A DNA stretch of 64,000 nucleotides, taken from positions 1 through 64,000 of the forward strand of contig NZ_FPCI01000002.1 of the NCBI RefSeq assembly GCF_900116385.1, given 5' to 3'. The notes under the pieces are model-generated. The model was not told the origin of the DNA. It searched no databases and saw only the letters and a list, made by a program, of their open reading frames with translations. This stretch comes from Pseudoxanthomonas sp. YR558 (lineage in GTDB: Bacteria > Pseudomonadota > Gammaproteobacteria > Xanthomonadales > Xanthomonadaceae). Every line of letters begins with the position of its first letter. Within the stretch, counting starts at the first letter, position 1. Shown here in pieces: positions 22,806 to 31,930 of this stretch. A program made the translations under genes and the position numbers.

Positions 22806-24332
22806 TCAGCGGATGATGAAATCGATGAACCGTGCGACCTTCGAGTACGGCGGCTTCAGCAGGTCGCTGCCCGCGCGCCGCGGCTGCCACAACACCGGCA
22901 GCGACTTGCTCATCGCATCGAAGCCCGCGCGTCCGTGGTACGCGCCCATGCCGCTGGGCCCGACGCCGCCGAACGGCAATGCGTTGATGCCGAAATGCAG
23001 CACGGTGTCGTTCACGGTCACGCCGCCGGCGAGCGTGTTCTGCAGGATCTTCTCGACCCGGTCGCGATCGTGGCTGAAGGGATACAGCGCCAGCGGGCGG
23101 TCATGCGCGTTGATGTAGGCCAGCGCCTCGTCCAGCGAGCCGACGGTGCGGATCGGCAGGATCGGGCCGAAAATCTCGTCCTGCATCACCTTCGCGTCAT
23201 CGCCCGGCTCGAGCACCACGGCGGGCGCGAACAAACGCTGGGCACGGTCGTGGGCGGCGGCGAGTGGGATCACCTCGAGCCCGCGCTGGCGTGCGTCGTC
23301 CAGGTAGCCGTCGAGGCGCGCGAACTGACCGTCGTTGATGATGCGGGTGTAGTCGCCGGCATCGGACAGGTCGCCGTAGCGTGCGGCGACCTGGTCGCGC
23401 AGCGCCTGCACCAGCGCATCGCGCCGGCTGCGGCCCACCAACAGGACGTAGTCGGGTGCGATGCAGGTCTGTCCGCCATTGAACCACTTGCCGGTCGCCA
23501 GGCGCGCCGCGGCCTGTTCCACCGGATAGTCGTCGCAGACGATGGCAGGCGACTTGCCGCCGAGTTCCAGCGTCAGCGGGGTGAGGTTGGGCGCGGCCGC
23601 CGCCATCACCTTGCGGCCCACCGCGGTGGAGCCGGTGAACACCAGGTGGTCGAACGGCAGGGCCGCGAACGCGGCGGCCACGTCGGCGCCGCCGGCCGCG
23701 ACGGTGACGCGTTCCAGCGGAAAGACTTCCGCCAGCAGCGAGCGCAGGAACTCGGTCGTGCGCGGCGTGTGTTCGGACGGCTTCAGGTAGACGTGGTTGC
23801 CGGCGGCGATGGCCGTCGCGAGCGGGATCAGGGCGAGATTGACCGGATAGTTCCACGGCGAGATCACGCCGACCACGCCGACCGGCGCCTGCCGCACCTC
23901 CGCGCGCGCAGGCCAGAAACGCCAGCCCACGCCGACGCGCTTGGGCTTCATCCACCGGCGCAGGTGCGACGCCAGGTGGTCGATCTCGTTGAGCACCGTC
24001 ATGCCATCGGCGATCAACGATTCATGGCGCGAGCGGTGACCGAAGTCGGCAGCGACCGTGTCGGCCATTTCCGGCAGGCGACGCTTCAGCGCATCGCGCA
24101 GCCGCCGCAGATCGTCGCGGCGCTGCGCGTAGTCCGGCTTGCGGGCCTGCCAGGCCTGCCGCAGGCGTTCCAGTGTTGGCGCCAGGTCGGTCATCTGCGT
24201 ATCGCGTGGGGCGTGGCCACCGGACGGCGGCGCAGCGGGCTCGCCCCCCGCCGTGGCGGCCGTGATCGCGGCGTTGGCGGCGGTGATGGCCGCGTTCGCG
24301 GCGGTGGTGGCGGCATGCGGAAAGGTCGTCAT
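22806..24332 (-). CDS. Coniferyl-type aldehyde dehydrogenase
   Basis: This 508-residue NAD(P)-dependent dehydrogenase has SPWNYPVNL (catalytic Asn), LELGGKSPAIV (general-base Glu) and FNGGQTCIAPDYVLL (catalytic Cys). The short spacing and the YVLL after the Cys are typical of the coniferyl/fatty aldehyde subgroup (CALDH). The first 46 residues are an alanine-rich low-complexity extension with a repeated AANAAIT unit and are probably not part of the enzyme. An ATG at 24194 (MTDLAPTLERL) may be the true start, though neither start has a clear ribosome-binding site. Confidence 0.85.
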   Translation of the reverse strand: MTTFPHAATTAANAAITAANAAITAATAGGEPAAPPSGGHAPRDTQMTDLAPTLERLRQAWQARKPDYAQRRDDLRRLRDALKRRLPEMADTVAADFGHRSRHESLIADGMTVLNEIDHLASHLRRWMKPKRVGVGWRFWPARAEVRQAPVGVVGVISPWNYPVNLALIPLATAIAAGNHVYLKPSEHTPRTTEFLRSLLAEVFPLERVTVAAGGADVAAAFAALPFDHLVFTGSTAVGRKVMAAAAPNLTPLTLELGGKSPAIVCDDYPVEQAAARLATGKWFNGGQTCIAPDYVLLVGRSRRDALVQALRDQVAARYGDLSDAGDYTRIINDGQFARLDGYLDDARQRGLEVIPLAAAHDRAQRLFAPAVVLEPGDDAKVMQDEIFGPILPIRTVGSLDEALAYINAHDRPLALYPFSHDRDRVEKILQNTLAGGVTVNDTVLHFGINALPFGGVGPSGMGAYHGRAGFDAMSKSLPVLWQPRRAGSDLLKPPYSKVARFIDFIIR

Positions 24333-24381
24333 CGCCCGAGTGTATGCCTTCCCCTACGAGCGGGCGCACTACAATCCCGGC

Positions 24382-24942
24382 ATGACCGACACTCTGACCG
24401 CCCTGCGCCCCTATCTTGGCCGCTTTCCCGTCCTGGGCCCGCGGGTCTACGTCGATCCGGCCGCCACCGTGATCGGCGATGTGGAACTGGCCGAGGACGC
24501 GTCGGTCTGGCCGGGCAGCATCCTGCGCGGCGACGTCAACTTCATTCGCGTCGGTGCGCGTACCAACGTGCAGGACGGCACCATCGTCCACGTCAGCCAC
24601 CACAGCCCGTACAACAAGGCGGGCTACCCCACGCTGATCGGCGCCGACGTCACCATCGGCCACGGCACCATCATCCATGCCTGCACCATCGAGGACCTGT
24701 GCTTGATCGGCATGGGTGCCTGCATCCTCGATGGCGCCACGGTGAAGAAGTACGGCTTCCTCGGTGCGGGCGCGGTGCTAGGCCCGGGCAAGGTGGTGGG
24801 CGAGGCCGAACTGTGGCTGGGCAATCCGGCCCGCTTCGCCCGCATGCTGACCGAGAAGGAAATCGAGAGCCTGCATTATTCCGCGGGCCACTACGTGCGG
24901 TTGAAGGACCACTACCTGCAGCCGGCACCGCCAACAGCATGA
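24382..24942 (+). CDS. Gamma-class carbonic anhydrase-like protein
   Basis: This 186-residue protein is a left-handed beta-helix with hexapeptide repeats (VIGDVELAEDASVWPGSILR onward). The three expected zinc ligands are seen in HVSHHSPYNKAG and TIGHGTIIHAC. It is of the YrdA/PaaY type, which in some bacteria has CO2 hydratase or thioesterase activity. It is divergent from the aldehyde dehydrogenase gene across a 49-bp gap. The upstream open frame to 24139 overlaps that gene and is discounted in favour of the ATG at 24382. Confidence 0.88.
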   Translation: MTDTLTALRPYLGRFPVLGPRVYVDPAATVIGDVELAEDASVWPGSILRGDVNFIRVGARTNVQDGTIVHVSHHSPYNKAGYPTLIGADVTIGHGTIIHACTIEDLCLIGMGACILDGATVKKYGFLGAGAVLGPGKVVGEAELWLGNPARFARMLTEKEIESLHYSAGHYVRLKDHYLQPAPPTA

Positions 24943-24979
24943 CGGTCGCGGCGCATCCTGCGCCGCATAGGAGATCCGC

Positions 24980-25357
24980 ATGACCTGGAAACCGCGCGGC
25001 TACACCTCCGCCGCCCCCTATCTCGTCGTGGACGGCGCGCAACGCACGATCGATTTTCTCGTCGTGGTCTTCGGCGCCGAGCCGCTGCGCATGCATCCGA
25101 TGGGCGATCGCCTCGGGCATGCGGAAGTCCGCATCGACGACACCGTGCTGATGCTGGCCGACGGCATGGAAGGGTGGCCGGCCATCGCCAGCCACGTGCA
25201 TGTCTACGTGCCGGATGTCGACGTCACCTGGGCGCGCGCGCTGGCGGCGGGCGCCGAGCCGGTGCAGGCGCCGGAAGAGAAGGGCGACGGCGATCGCCGT
25301 GGCGGTTTCCGCGATGCCGGCGGCACCACGTGGTGGATCTCGACGCAGGTGGCGTGA
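24980..25357 (+). CDS. VOC-family (glyoxalase/PhnB-like) protein
   Basis: This 125-residue protein has the two beta-alpha-beta-beta-beta modules of the vicinal oxygen chelate fold: APYLVVDGAQRTIDFLVVVF with GHAEVRIDDTVLMLAD, then HVHVYVPDVDVTWARALAAG and a final GGFRDAGGTTWWIS. The length and motifs are close to PhnB-like and KatR-type VOC proteins. The substrate is unknown. GGAG about 9 nt upstream supports the start. It lies 37 bp after the carbonic anhydrase gene and may be in the same operon. Confidence 0.85.
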   Translation: MTWKPRGYTSAAPYLVVDGAQRTIDFLVVVFGAEPLRMHPMGDRLGHAEVRIDDTVLMLADGMEGWPAIASHVHVYVPDVDVTWARALAAGAEPVQAPEEKGDGDRRGGFRDAGGTTWWISTQVA

Positions 25358-25367
25358 GCAGGGGTGG

Positions 25368-26006
25368 TCAACGCGTCGGCGGCAGCCGGCGCTCGACGGT
25401 CCGCAGCAGGAACGCGGTGCCCAGCGCGGCGGCCAGGATTACCAGCAGGGTGATGCCCACCCGCCCATAGCCCAGCGTGTCGGCGTTGAGGAACGGATAC
25501 GGATACCAGCCGGTCAGCGCGCCATGCGCCATCGTGTAGGCGAGCCATGCCACCGGCCACGCGAACGCCCAGCCGACGGTACGCAGGTCGATGCGCGGGC
25601 GCGGGCCCAGCAGCAGCCAGCCCGCCAACGTCCACAGCGGCGAAAAATGATGGAAGCCGGCGTTGATCCAGCGCCCGATGCCGGTGTGCTGCACGAGTCC
25701 GGCCAACAGCGTGGCGGCCACCACGCCCGTCACCGCGATACCGAGCAGCGCGTCCAGACGCAACACCCGCCACAGGGCGCCGTCGCGTCGCGGATCGATG
25801 ACCAGGCTGACCGCAGCGGCGAGTACTAGCAGATTGCTCTGCACGGTGAAGTAGCTGAAGAACCGGAGCAGTCGGGTCGACAGCGCGGCCGGGGCGGCGG
25901 CGGTCGTCGTGTTCACGTCCTGCCCGCCGGAGACCAGCAGCACGAGCTGCGCGACGATCGTCGCGGCGACCACCAGGGCCAGGATCAGGTTCCAGGTGCG
26001 CTGCAT
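25368..26006 (-). CDS. Pr6Pr family membrane protein
   Basis: This 212-residue protein has six to seven helices with the family signature [13 protein letters not shown] (about residues 50-62), the polar [19 protein letters not shown] segment and [17 protein letters not shown]. The conserved histidines and N of the FT.QSN motif are like those of the FAR-17a/AIG1 hydrolase group, but bacterial function is not established. Its ATG overlaps the end of the upstream YkgJ-like gene by 22 bp. Confidence 0.8.
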   Translation of the reverse strand: MQRTWNLILALVVAATIVAQLVLLVSGGQDVNTTTAAAPAALSTRLLRFFSYFTVQSNLLVLAAAVSLVIDPRRDGALWRVLRLDALLGIAVTGVVAATLLAGLVQHTGIGRWINAGFHHFSPLWTLAGWLLLGPRPRIDLRTVGWAFAWPVAWLAYTMAHGALTGWYPYPFLNADTLGYGRVGITLLVILAAALGTAFLLRTVERRLPPTR

Positions 26007-26302
26007 ACGGGGTCTCCAGCGTGAAGCGGTCGCGGAAAGGGTGCGGTCGCCTGTTCGAGCGCCGCCAACAACGCCATCGCCTCCTGCCGGCTCGCCCCGC
26101 ACATGTCCGGCCCGGGCTTCAGCGTGCCGCAGAAGGCCGGCCTTTCCGGTCTCCCGAACAAGCGGCAGCGCAGCGCTTCATCCAGCTGCACGCACGGGAC
26201 CCCGGCCGGCTTGCCATGCGGCATGCCGGGGATCGGCGAGGTGATCGACGGCGCGGTGCAACAGGCTGCGCAGCCCGACCGGCAGGAGAAGACCGTGTCC
26301 AC
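25985..26302 (-). CDS. YkgJ-family cysteine-cluster protein
   Basis: This 105-residue protein has the cysteine pattern of the zinc/iron-chelating YkgJ family: CRSGCAACC near the N-terminus, [17 protein letters not shown], then [15 protein letters not shown]. The pattern would bind a metal or FeS centre in the cytoplasm. I chose a GTG at 26302, 7 codons ahead of the first Cys, because relatives start close to this motif. An ATG at 26359 is an alternative with 19 extra residues. Overlap with the next gene suggests coupling. Confidence 0.78.
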   Translation of the reverse strand: MDTVFSCRSGCAACCTAPSITSPIPGMPHGKPAGVPCVQLDEALRCRLFGRPERPAFCGTLKPGPDMCGASRQEAMALLAALEQATAPFPRPLHAGDPVCSAPGT

Positions 26303-26449
26303 GGGGGCGGAGTGTAGTGCGGCTGGGCAAGCGTGGCGTGTCCGGCTAAAGTCGGGCATGGGGAAGGCGCATGGACCGCGGGATGCATCCGTTCAACCAC
26401 AACGATCCGATTGCGGTCATCGCGCTGTCATGCACGCGATGAACACCTG

Positions 26450-27130
26450 ATGCTGGATACCTACCGCGAAGTCGTCACGCCCGAAGGCGTCCCGCTCCAC
26501 CTGCCCGCTGCCGGCCCGGTGCCGCGCGCGCTGGCGTGGAGCATCGACCTGATGGTGCGGTTCGGCCTTCTCAGCGTGCTGGGCATGGTGTTGGCGCTGC
26601 TGGGCAAAACCGGCGAAGGCCTCTACCTGATCGGACTGTTCCTGTTGTTTTGGGCCTATCCCATCGTGCTCGAGGCCGTGTGGCAGGGGCAGACCGTCGG
26701 CAAGAAGGCGCTTGGACTGCGTGTGGTCGCGGCCGATGGCGCGCCGGTGGGCTGGCTGGCGGCGATCACCCGCAACCTGCTGCGCACCGTGGACATGCTG
26801 CCCTTCGGCTATGCCGCCGGTCTGGTGTCGTGCCTGACCGACACGCACGCGCGGCGGCTGGGCGACATGGTGGCCGGCACGCTGGTAGTCCACGCCACCG
26901 GCGAACGCGAGCATGCCCCGGCGCCGGTAAACGAGGTCTTCGCGCCGCCGGCGGGCCTGTTCCCGGAAGAGCAGGGCGCTGTCGTCGCCTTCGGCGAGCG
27001 CGCGCCGCAACTGACGCCGTCGCGGCAGGAAGAGCTCGCCAACCTCGTGGCGCCGGTCACCGGCGCGCGCGGTCAGGTCGGCGTGCAGCGGCTGTATGGC
27101 ATGGCCAACTGGTTGTTGGGGCGGCGATGA
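26450..27130 (+). CDS. RDD-family membrane protein
   Basis: This 226-residue protein has three or four hydrophobic segments. The RDD signature is adapted: an Arg in PRALAWSIDLMVRF (helix 1) and Asp residues in the helix-1 and loop positions, then WQGQTVGKKALGLRVV and RNLLRTVDMLPFGY. It is an inner-membrane protein of unknown biochemical role. First gene of the seven-gene MoxR operon; its stop overlaps the next start by ATGA. Upstream ORF extension to 26333 is not credible. Confidence 0.88.
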   Translation: MLDTYREVVTPEGVPLHLPAAGPVPRALAWSIDLMVRFGLLSVLGMVLALLGKTGEGLYLIGLFLLFWAYPIVLEAVWQGQTVGKKALGLRVVAADGAPVGWLAAITRNLLRTVDMLPFGYAAGLVSCLTDTHARRLGDMVAGTLVVHATGEREHAPAPVNEVFAPPAGLFPEEQGAVVAFGERAPQLTPSRQEELANLVAPVTGARGQVGVQRLYGMANWLLGRR

Positions 27131-28125
27131 GGCAGGAACAGTTCGTCGCCCGCCACCAGGCCGAATGGCTGGCCTTCGAGTCGTGGCTGATGGCCCGCGG
27201 CGAAAGCGCGCGGCGTGCAAGGAAGGAGCGCAACACCGGCGCGATGACCGACGAGGACGTGCCTGCGCGGTACCGCCGGATCTGCCAGCAGCTGGCGCTC
27301 GCCCGCGCACGCGGCTACAGCCCCGTGGTGGTGGATCGCCTGCAGGCATTGATGCAGCAGGGCCACGGCGTGCTGTACCGCACGCCTGCTCCACGCTGGC
27401 AGCGGGCGGCGCGCTTCCTGCTGGCGGACTTCCCGCGGTTGGTGCGCAGCGAAGCCGGCTGCATGGTCGTGGCCGCAGTGGCGTTCGTGTTTCCGCTGGT
27501 GCTGATGTTCGTGCTGCTGCAACTCCGTCCGGAACTGGTGTACAGCCTCGCATCGCCCGAGCAGGTCGCGATGTACGAGCGGATGTACGACCCCAGCGAC
27601 CCGCAGCACGCGTTGGGCCGCGAGAGCGGAACGGACTGGCAGATGTTCGGCGTCTATATCTGGAACAACATCAGCATCGGCTTGAAGACGTTCGCCGGCG
27701 GCTTGGTCGCCGGGGTAGGCGCGCTGGTCGTGCTGATCGCCAACGGCATCGGCATCGGCACCGTATTCGGCCATCTGCAGCAGATCGGGTACGGCGATCC
27801 ACTGTGGCGCTTCGTCTGCGGCCACGCGCCGTTCGAACTCACCGCGCTGGTGCTGGCGGGCGGCGCCGGCCTGCGGCTGGGACTGGCGCTGATCGCGCCC
27901 GGTCGGCACCGGCGTATCGATGCGCTGGCCATCGCCGGCGCGAAGGGGGCACGGCTGTGCCTGGGCGTTGCGTTCATGCTGCTGGTCGCGGCCTTCATCG
28001 AGGCGTTCTGGTCCTCGACGCAATCCATCCCGGCGGTGGTGAAGTACAGCGTCTCTGGTGTGTTGTGGACGCTGGTGGCGCTGTGGCTGTGCTTCGGTGG
28101 GCGCGGGGTGGTCGATGAGGATTGA
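27127..28125 (+). CDS. SpoIIM-like stage II sporulation M domain membrane protein
   Basis: This 332-residue protein has a soluble N-terminal helical part (1-115) followed by about five to six hydrophobic segments with YIWNNISIGLKTFAGGLVAG and GHAPFELTALVLAGGAGLRLG. The WNN...G...F..G and HG.(P/F)E(L)..L strings are the conserved core of the SpoIIM/DUF95 family. In non-sporulating proteobacteria these proteins occur in MoxR operons with unknown function. It overlaps the next gene by 11 bp. Confidence 0.87.
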   Translation: MRQEQFVARHQAEWLAFESWLMARGESARRARKERNTGAMTDEDVPARYRRICQQLALARARGYSPVVVDRLQALMQQGHGVLYRTPAPRWQRAARFLLADFPRLVRSEAGCMVVAAVAFVFPLVLMFVLLQLRPELVYSLASPEQVAMYERMYDPSDPQHALGRESGTDWQMFGVYIWNNISIGLKTFAGGLVAGVGALVVLIANGIGIGTVFGHLQQIGYGDPLWRFVCGHAPFELTALVLAGGAGLRLGLALIAPGRHRRIDALAIAGAKGARLCLGVAFMLLVAAFIEAFWSSTQSIPAVVKYSVSGVLWTLVALWLCFGGRGVVDED

Positions 28126-29680
28126 GGAACTCACCGTCCGCCTGCGTACGCGCTCGGGCTGGGAGGCCATCGAGCTGGGCATGGCGCTGGTGCGCCGACA
28201 TGCCGCCGCGATCTGGAAGCCGTGGCTGTGGCTGACCTTGCCGGTATTCATCGTGCTCAACCTGGGCGCGTGGTGGTTGGACATGTTCTGGCTGGCCGCG
28301 CTGCTGATGTGGTGGCTGAAGCCTGTCTTCGACCGCGTCCCGCTGTACGTCATCTCGCGCGCGGTATTCGGCAGCGTGCCCGGCACGCGGGAAACGTTGC
28401 GCGCGCAGCGCCAGTGGGGTGTACGCACGATGCTCCACCTGCTGACTTGGCGCCGGCTCAGTCCGGTACGTTCGCTGTACATGCCGATCGATTTGCTGGA
28501 AGGCGTGCAGGGCGAGCGACTGGGCCAGCGCCGACGCGTACTGGGCGGACAGGCGTACGGCACCGCCTTCCTGCTCACGCTGATCTGCCAGCTGTTTACC
28601 CTCGCGCTGGTGCTCGGTGGCGTGGTGGCGGTGCTGGTGTACCTGCCGCAGGACCTTTTGCCGGACAGCATGCAGGCGGCATTCCGCATCATGGCCATCG
28701 AATGGCCCGTGTGGCTGCACCTGGCATGGAACGCACTGCTGTGGGCGGCGGTCAGCGTGACCGAGCCGTTCTTCATCGGCGCGGGTTTCGGGCTATACCT
28801 CAATCGCCGCACGGAGATCGAAGCCTGGGACGTGGAGATCGTGTTCCGCAAGCTGCGTACGCGGCTGGCGGCCGCGGTACCGATCCTGCTCGCCGCGGTC
28901 CTGTTGGCGAGCCTGCCGGGCCAGGCCGGTGCGCAGGAACGGCATGGCGGGCCGCGCCCCCCGGCGCCGACGAAGGAAGCGCCTGCCGACGACAAGCCGA
29001 CGCCGCCCACGCTGCCGATTGTGTTCGGCGACCAGCGCGTGAACGATCGCGCGTTCCGCGATGCCGCCGATCGCGCCTATGAAGACCCGCTGTTGGACCG
29101 CAAGCGGACCGAGGGCAGTTGGGAACGACGGAAAAAGCAGGAACGGAAGAAGAGCGACTTCTCGCTGAGCGACAACCCGCTGCTGCTGGCCCTGGCCAAC
29201 TTCTTTGCCTTCATCGGCGAATGGGGCCTGTGGCTGGTGGCCGGCGTGCTGGTCCTCACGCTGCTGGCGACCGCGCGCTACTGGTGGCCGTGGATGCGTG
29301 GCATGTCGCGCGCACCCGCGCCGCATCGTGACGGTCCGAAAGTCGAGGCCCTGGTGCTCCCCGAAACCTTGCCCGACGACATCGCCGCTGCCGCGCGCGC
29401 GCTGTGGCGCGATGGCCGCCCGCGGCATGCCCTGGCGCTGCTCTACCGCGCGAGCGTGGAAAGCATGAGCGCGCGCGCCGAGATCGCATTGCCGCCGGGC
29501 GCGACCGAGGCCGAATGCCTGCGCGCCTCGCGGCGCATGCCCCGAGCCGAGGACCGTCAGGCGTTCGCGCTGATAGTCAGGGTGTGGCAGTACGCGGCCT
29601 ATGGACAGCGCCTTCCCGCCGAGCACGAATTCGATGCGCTGGTGGGTGAACTCCAGCAGCGCTATGGATGGGCGTCATGA
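28115..29680 (+). CDS. DUF4129 domain membrane protein
   Basis: This 521-residue protein has an N-terminal membrane part with about five helices (28-85, 160-185, 210-240 and 252-275), a proline-rich periplasmic segment (GGPRPPAPTKEAPADDKPTP) and a further helix near 375-395. The C-terminal DUF4129 domain has ARALWRDGRPRHALALLYRA and an acidic AEHEFDALVGELQQRYG end. DUF4129 is a helical domain often linked to transglutaminases and MoxR systems. It overlaps its downstream neighbour by ATGA. Confidence 0.85.
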   Translation: MRIEELTVRLRTRSGWEAIELGMALVRRHAAAIWKPWLWLTLPVFIVLNLGAWWLDMFWLAALLMWWLKPVFDRVPLYVISRAVFGSVPGTRETLRAQRQWGVRTMLHLLTWRRLSPVRSLYMPIDLLEGVQGERLGQRRRVLGGQAYGTAFLLTLICQLFTLALVLGGVVAVLVYLPQDLLPDSMQAAFRIMAIEWPVWLHLAWNALLWAAVSVTEPFFIGAGFGLYLNRRTEIEAWDVEIVFRKLRTRLAAAVPILLAAVLLASLPGQAGAQERHGGPRPPAPTKEAPADDKPTPPTLPIVFGDQRVNDRAFRDAADRAYEDPLLDRKRTEGSWERRKKQERKKSDFSLSDNPLLLALANFFAFIGEWGLWLVAGVLVLTLLATARYWWPWMRGMSRAPAPHRDGPKVEALVLPETLPDDIAAAARALWRDGRPRHALALLYRASVESMSARAEIALPPGATEAECLRASRRMPRAEDRQAFALIVRVWQYAAYGQRLPAEHEFDALVGELQQRYGWAS

Positions 29681-30876
29681 GCGGCGCGCGTCGCAACGGG
29701 CGTATCGTCGGCGGGGGACTGGTCGTGACGTTCGTCGTGCTGGCCCTGGTCGTGGCATGGTTCCGCCACACCTATGTGCGCGTGGAGAAGACGCTGTACC
29801 TCCCGCCGAATGGCGAGGCCGCGTACAACCCGCTGTATGCGCTCGCGCGAACGCTAGAGGCCGACGGCATCAAGGTGAATGCGCGCCAGCGCCTGATGCT
29901 GGACGACAACGCGCTGGGCGCACGCGACACACTGCTGCTCTTCAACGATCCGCGCGCGCTTTCGCCACCGGAAACGGAAGAACTGCTGGCGTGGGTGGAG
30001 CGGGGCGGGCACCTGATCGTGCGCACACCGCTCGGTTCCTACGAAGAGGATCTGGTCGAAGAAGAGGTGCCACACGCGGACCTCCTGGAACACCTCTCCG
30101 TGTGGCTGGTGGAAGAAACCCCCGACTGCGAAGCCTTCCAGGTCGAAGGTGAGGACCCTCACGTCGAGTTCTGCCGTGGTCGCCGCTTCGCATTCGACGG
30201 CGTCGTGCCGGCGCTCTCGTGGGGCGACCTCCAGGCGGGCTTCGTCTATGCGCGGATCTCGCACGGACGCGGGCAGGTCGACGTGCTGGCCGATCTCGAT
30301 TTCCTGATGAATGCCGAGCATCGCCCGGCGCTCGGCGACGCGCTCGGCACGCCGCCGAAGGGCGGCCTTCGCGACGGTCCGCATCGCGCGCTGGCGCGAC
30401 AGGTGTTGGCGCCCAACTACGGCCAGGGCACGATGCACCTCGTGTACGCCGCGCAGATGCCCACGTTGTGGCGCACTCTGCTGATCCGCGGCTGGATGGT
30501 GTGGATCCCGCTGGCGCTGGCACTGGCCGCTTGGTTGTGGATGCGCATGCAGCGCTTCGGTCCGCCGGTACCGACGCCCGCTGGCGAGCGTCGTTCGCTG
30601 CTGGAGCATGTAAGGGCCAGCGGCGAACATCTCTTTCGCTATGGGCGTGGCGTCATGCTGTACGCCGCGGTGCGCCAGGCCTTCCTGGCCCGCTTGCGCC
30701 GCCGCGACCCGGTGGCTGCTGCCCTGTCGGGCGAACCCCAGATCGAGGCGGTCGCCGCGCGCACCGGTCTGCCTGCCGAGCGCATCCGCACGGCCCTCAA
30801 CGCGCCCGCCTCGCACGACCGGAAGGCGTTCCGCGACCGTATTTCCCTGCTGATCCAACTGAGAAACCGCCTATGA
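29677..30876 (+). CDS. DUF4350 domain membrane protein
   Basis: This 399-residue protein has an N-terminal helix (about 11-29) and a soluble GATase-like alpha/beta domain (PLYALARTLEADGIKVNARQ; TLLLFNDPRALSPPETEELL; GGHLIVRTPLG). A second helix lies near 268-288, followed by a basic C-terminal region. DUF4350 is the standard partner of MoxR/DUF58 genes and may present or bind a ligand in the periplasm. The ATG at 29677 overlaps the previous stop by 4 bp; another ATG 9 bp upstream is possible. Confidence 0.83.
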   Translation: MSGARRNGRIVGGGLVVTFVVLALVVAWFRHTYVRVEKTLYLPPNGEAAYNPLYALARTLEADGIKVNARQRLMLDDNALGARDTLLLFNDPRALSPPETEELLAWVERGGHLIVRTPLGSYEEDLVEEEVPHADLLEHLSVWLVEETPDCEAFQVEGEDPHVEFCRGRRFAFDGVVPALSWGDLQAGFVYARISHGRGQVDVLADLDFLMNAEHRPALGDALGTPPKGGLRDGPHRALARQVLAPNYGQGTMHLVYAAQMPTLWRTLLIRGWMVWIPLALALAAWLWMRMQRFGPPVPTPAGERRSLLEHVRASGEHLFRYGRGVMLYAAVRQAFLARLRRRDPVAAALSGEPQIEAVAARTGLPAERIRTALNAPASHDRKAFRDRISLLIQLRNRL

Positions 30877-31874
30877 ACGACGAGACTGCCGCTGCGCCTC
30901 CCGCGCTCCCGCCGACGCCCGGCAATGCGTTGTCGGCGCGCGCCGATGCCGTGCGCGACGAGGTGTCCAAGGCCTTCATCGGCCAGGCCGACATGCTGGA
31001 CCAGATCCTGATCGCACTGCTCGCCGGCGGCCATGTGCTGATCGAGGGCGTGCCCGGGCTGGGCAAGACGCTGCTGGTGCGTGCGCTGGCGCAGGCCCTG
31101 GAACTGACCTACGCACGTGTCCAGTTCACCCCCGACCTGATGCCGAGCGACGTCAGCGGACATGCGGTGTACGACCCGAAAACCGAGAGCTTCAAGATCC
31201 GTCGTGGCCCGGTGTTCACCAACATCCTGCTCGCCGACGAGATCAACCGCGCACCGGCGAAGACCCAGGCGGCTTTGCTCGAAGTGATGCAGGAAGGCCA
31301 GGTGACGATCGAGGGCAAGTCCTTCGAGCTTTCGCCGCCGTTCATCACCCTGGCCACGCAGAACCCGGTGGAACAGGAAGGTACCTATCCGCTCCCCGAA
31401 GCGCAGCTGGACCGCTTCCTTCTGAAGGTGCTGATCGACTACCCCGCGCTGGAGGACGAGAAGCGCATGGTCGATGCGATCACCACCGGGCGCACCGCCG
31501 CCGACTTCGACCTGTCGAGGGTCAATCGCGTGCTGGGGCCGGACGACATCATCGCGATGCAGCGCGACACCGCCGCCGTGCAGGTGGACGAACAGGTGAT
31601 CGACTACGCCGTGCGCATCGTCGCGGCGACGCGCAAGTGGCCAGGCATCGCGCTGGGCGCGGGACCGCGCGGCAGCCTCGCGCTGGTGCGTGCGGCGCGC
31701 GCGCAGGCCGTGCTGCAGGGGCGCGATTTCGTCACGCCGGACGACATACGCGATATCGCGCGGCCGGCGCTGCGCCACCGCATCACCTTGGCGCCGGAAC
31801 TGCAGATCGAGGGCCAGTCGCCCGACGACGTCCTGCGCGCGCTGCTCGCCAAAGTGGACGCACCACGGAAATGA
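30873..31874 (+). CDS. MoxR-family AAA+ ATPase
   Basis: This 333-residue cytoplasmic ATPase has Walker A (IEGVPGLGKTLLVRALA, about 59-75), the MoxR insert RVQFTPDLMPSDVSG, Walker B ILLADEINRAPAKTQ, sensor 1 TLATQNPVEQEGTYPLPEAQ and a C-terminal lid (RAQAVLQGRDFVTPDDI). MoxR proteins are chaperone-like ATPases that work with VWA/DUF58 proteins in maturation of complexes and envelope stress. Coupled to DUF4350 by an ATGA overlap. Confidence 0.94.
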   Translation: MNDETAAAPPALPPTPGNALSARADAVRDEVSKAFIGQADMLDQILIALLAGGHVLIEGVPGLGKTLLVRALAQALELTYARVQFTPDLMPSDVSGHAVYDPKTESFKIRRGPVFTNILLADEINRAPAKTQAALLEVMQEGQVTIEGKSFELSPPFITLATQNPVEQEGTYPLPEAQLDRFLLKVLIDYPALEDEKRMVDAITTGRTAADFDLSRVNRVLGPDDIIAMQRDTAAVQVDEQVIDYAVRIVAATRKWPGIALGAGPRGSLALVRAARAQAVLQGRDFVTPDDIRDIARPALRHRITLAPELQIEGQSPDDVLRALLAKVDAPRK

Positions 31875-31930
31875 GCCCGCGCCGCCTCCGTCACGCCATG
31901 ACGCACGCATCGGGCAGGCCACGCACGTGA
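31871..31930 (+). CDS. Possible 19-residue coupling ORF between moxR and DUF58 genes
   Basis: A short frame starts with an ATG overlapping the MoxR stop (ATGA at 31871) and ends with a TGA overlapping the GTG start of the DUF58 gene (GTGA at 31927). It encodes MSPRRLRHAMTHASGRPRT. It bridges the only gap in an operon where every other junction overlaps. It may serve translational coupling rather than encode a functional peptide. Confidence 0.4.
   Translation: MSPRRLRHAMTHASGRPRT

Noticed and set aside
29242..30876. Start of the DUF4350 gene at the ATG at 29668.
   Set aside because: The ATG at 29677 gives the ATGA overlap with the DUF4129 stop like the neighbouring junctions, and the signal-like helix starts equally well there.
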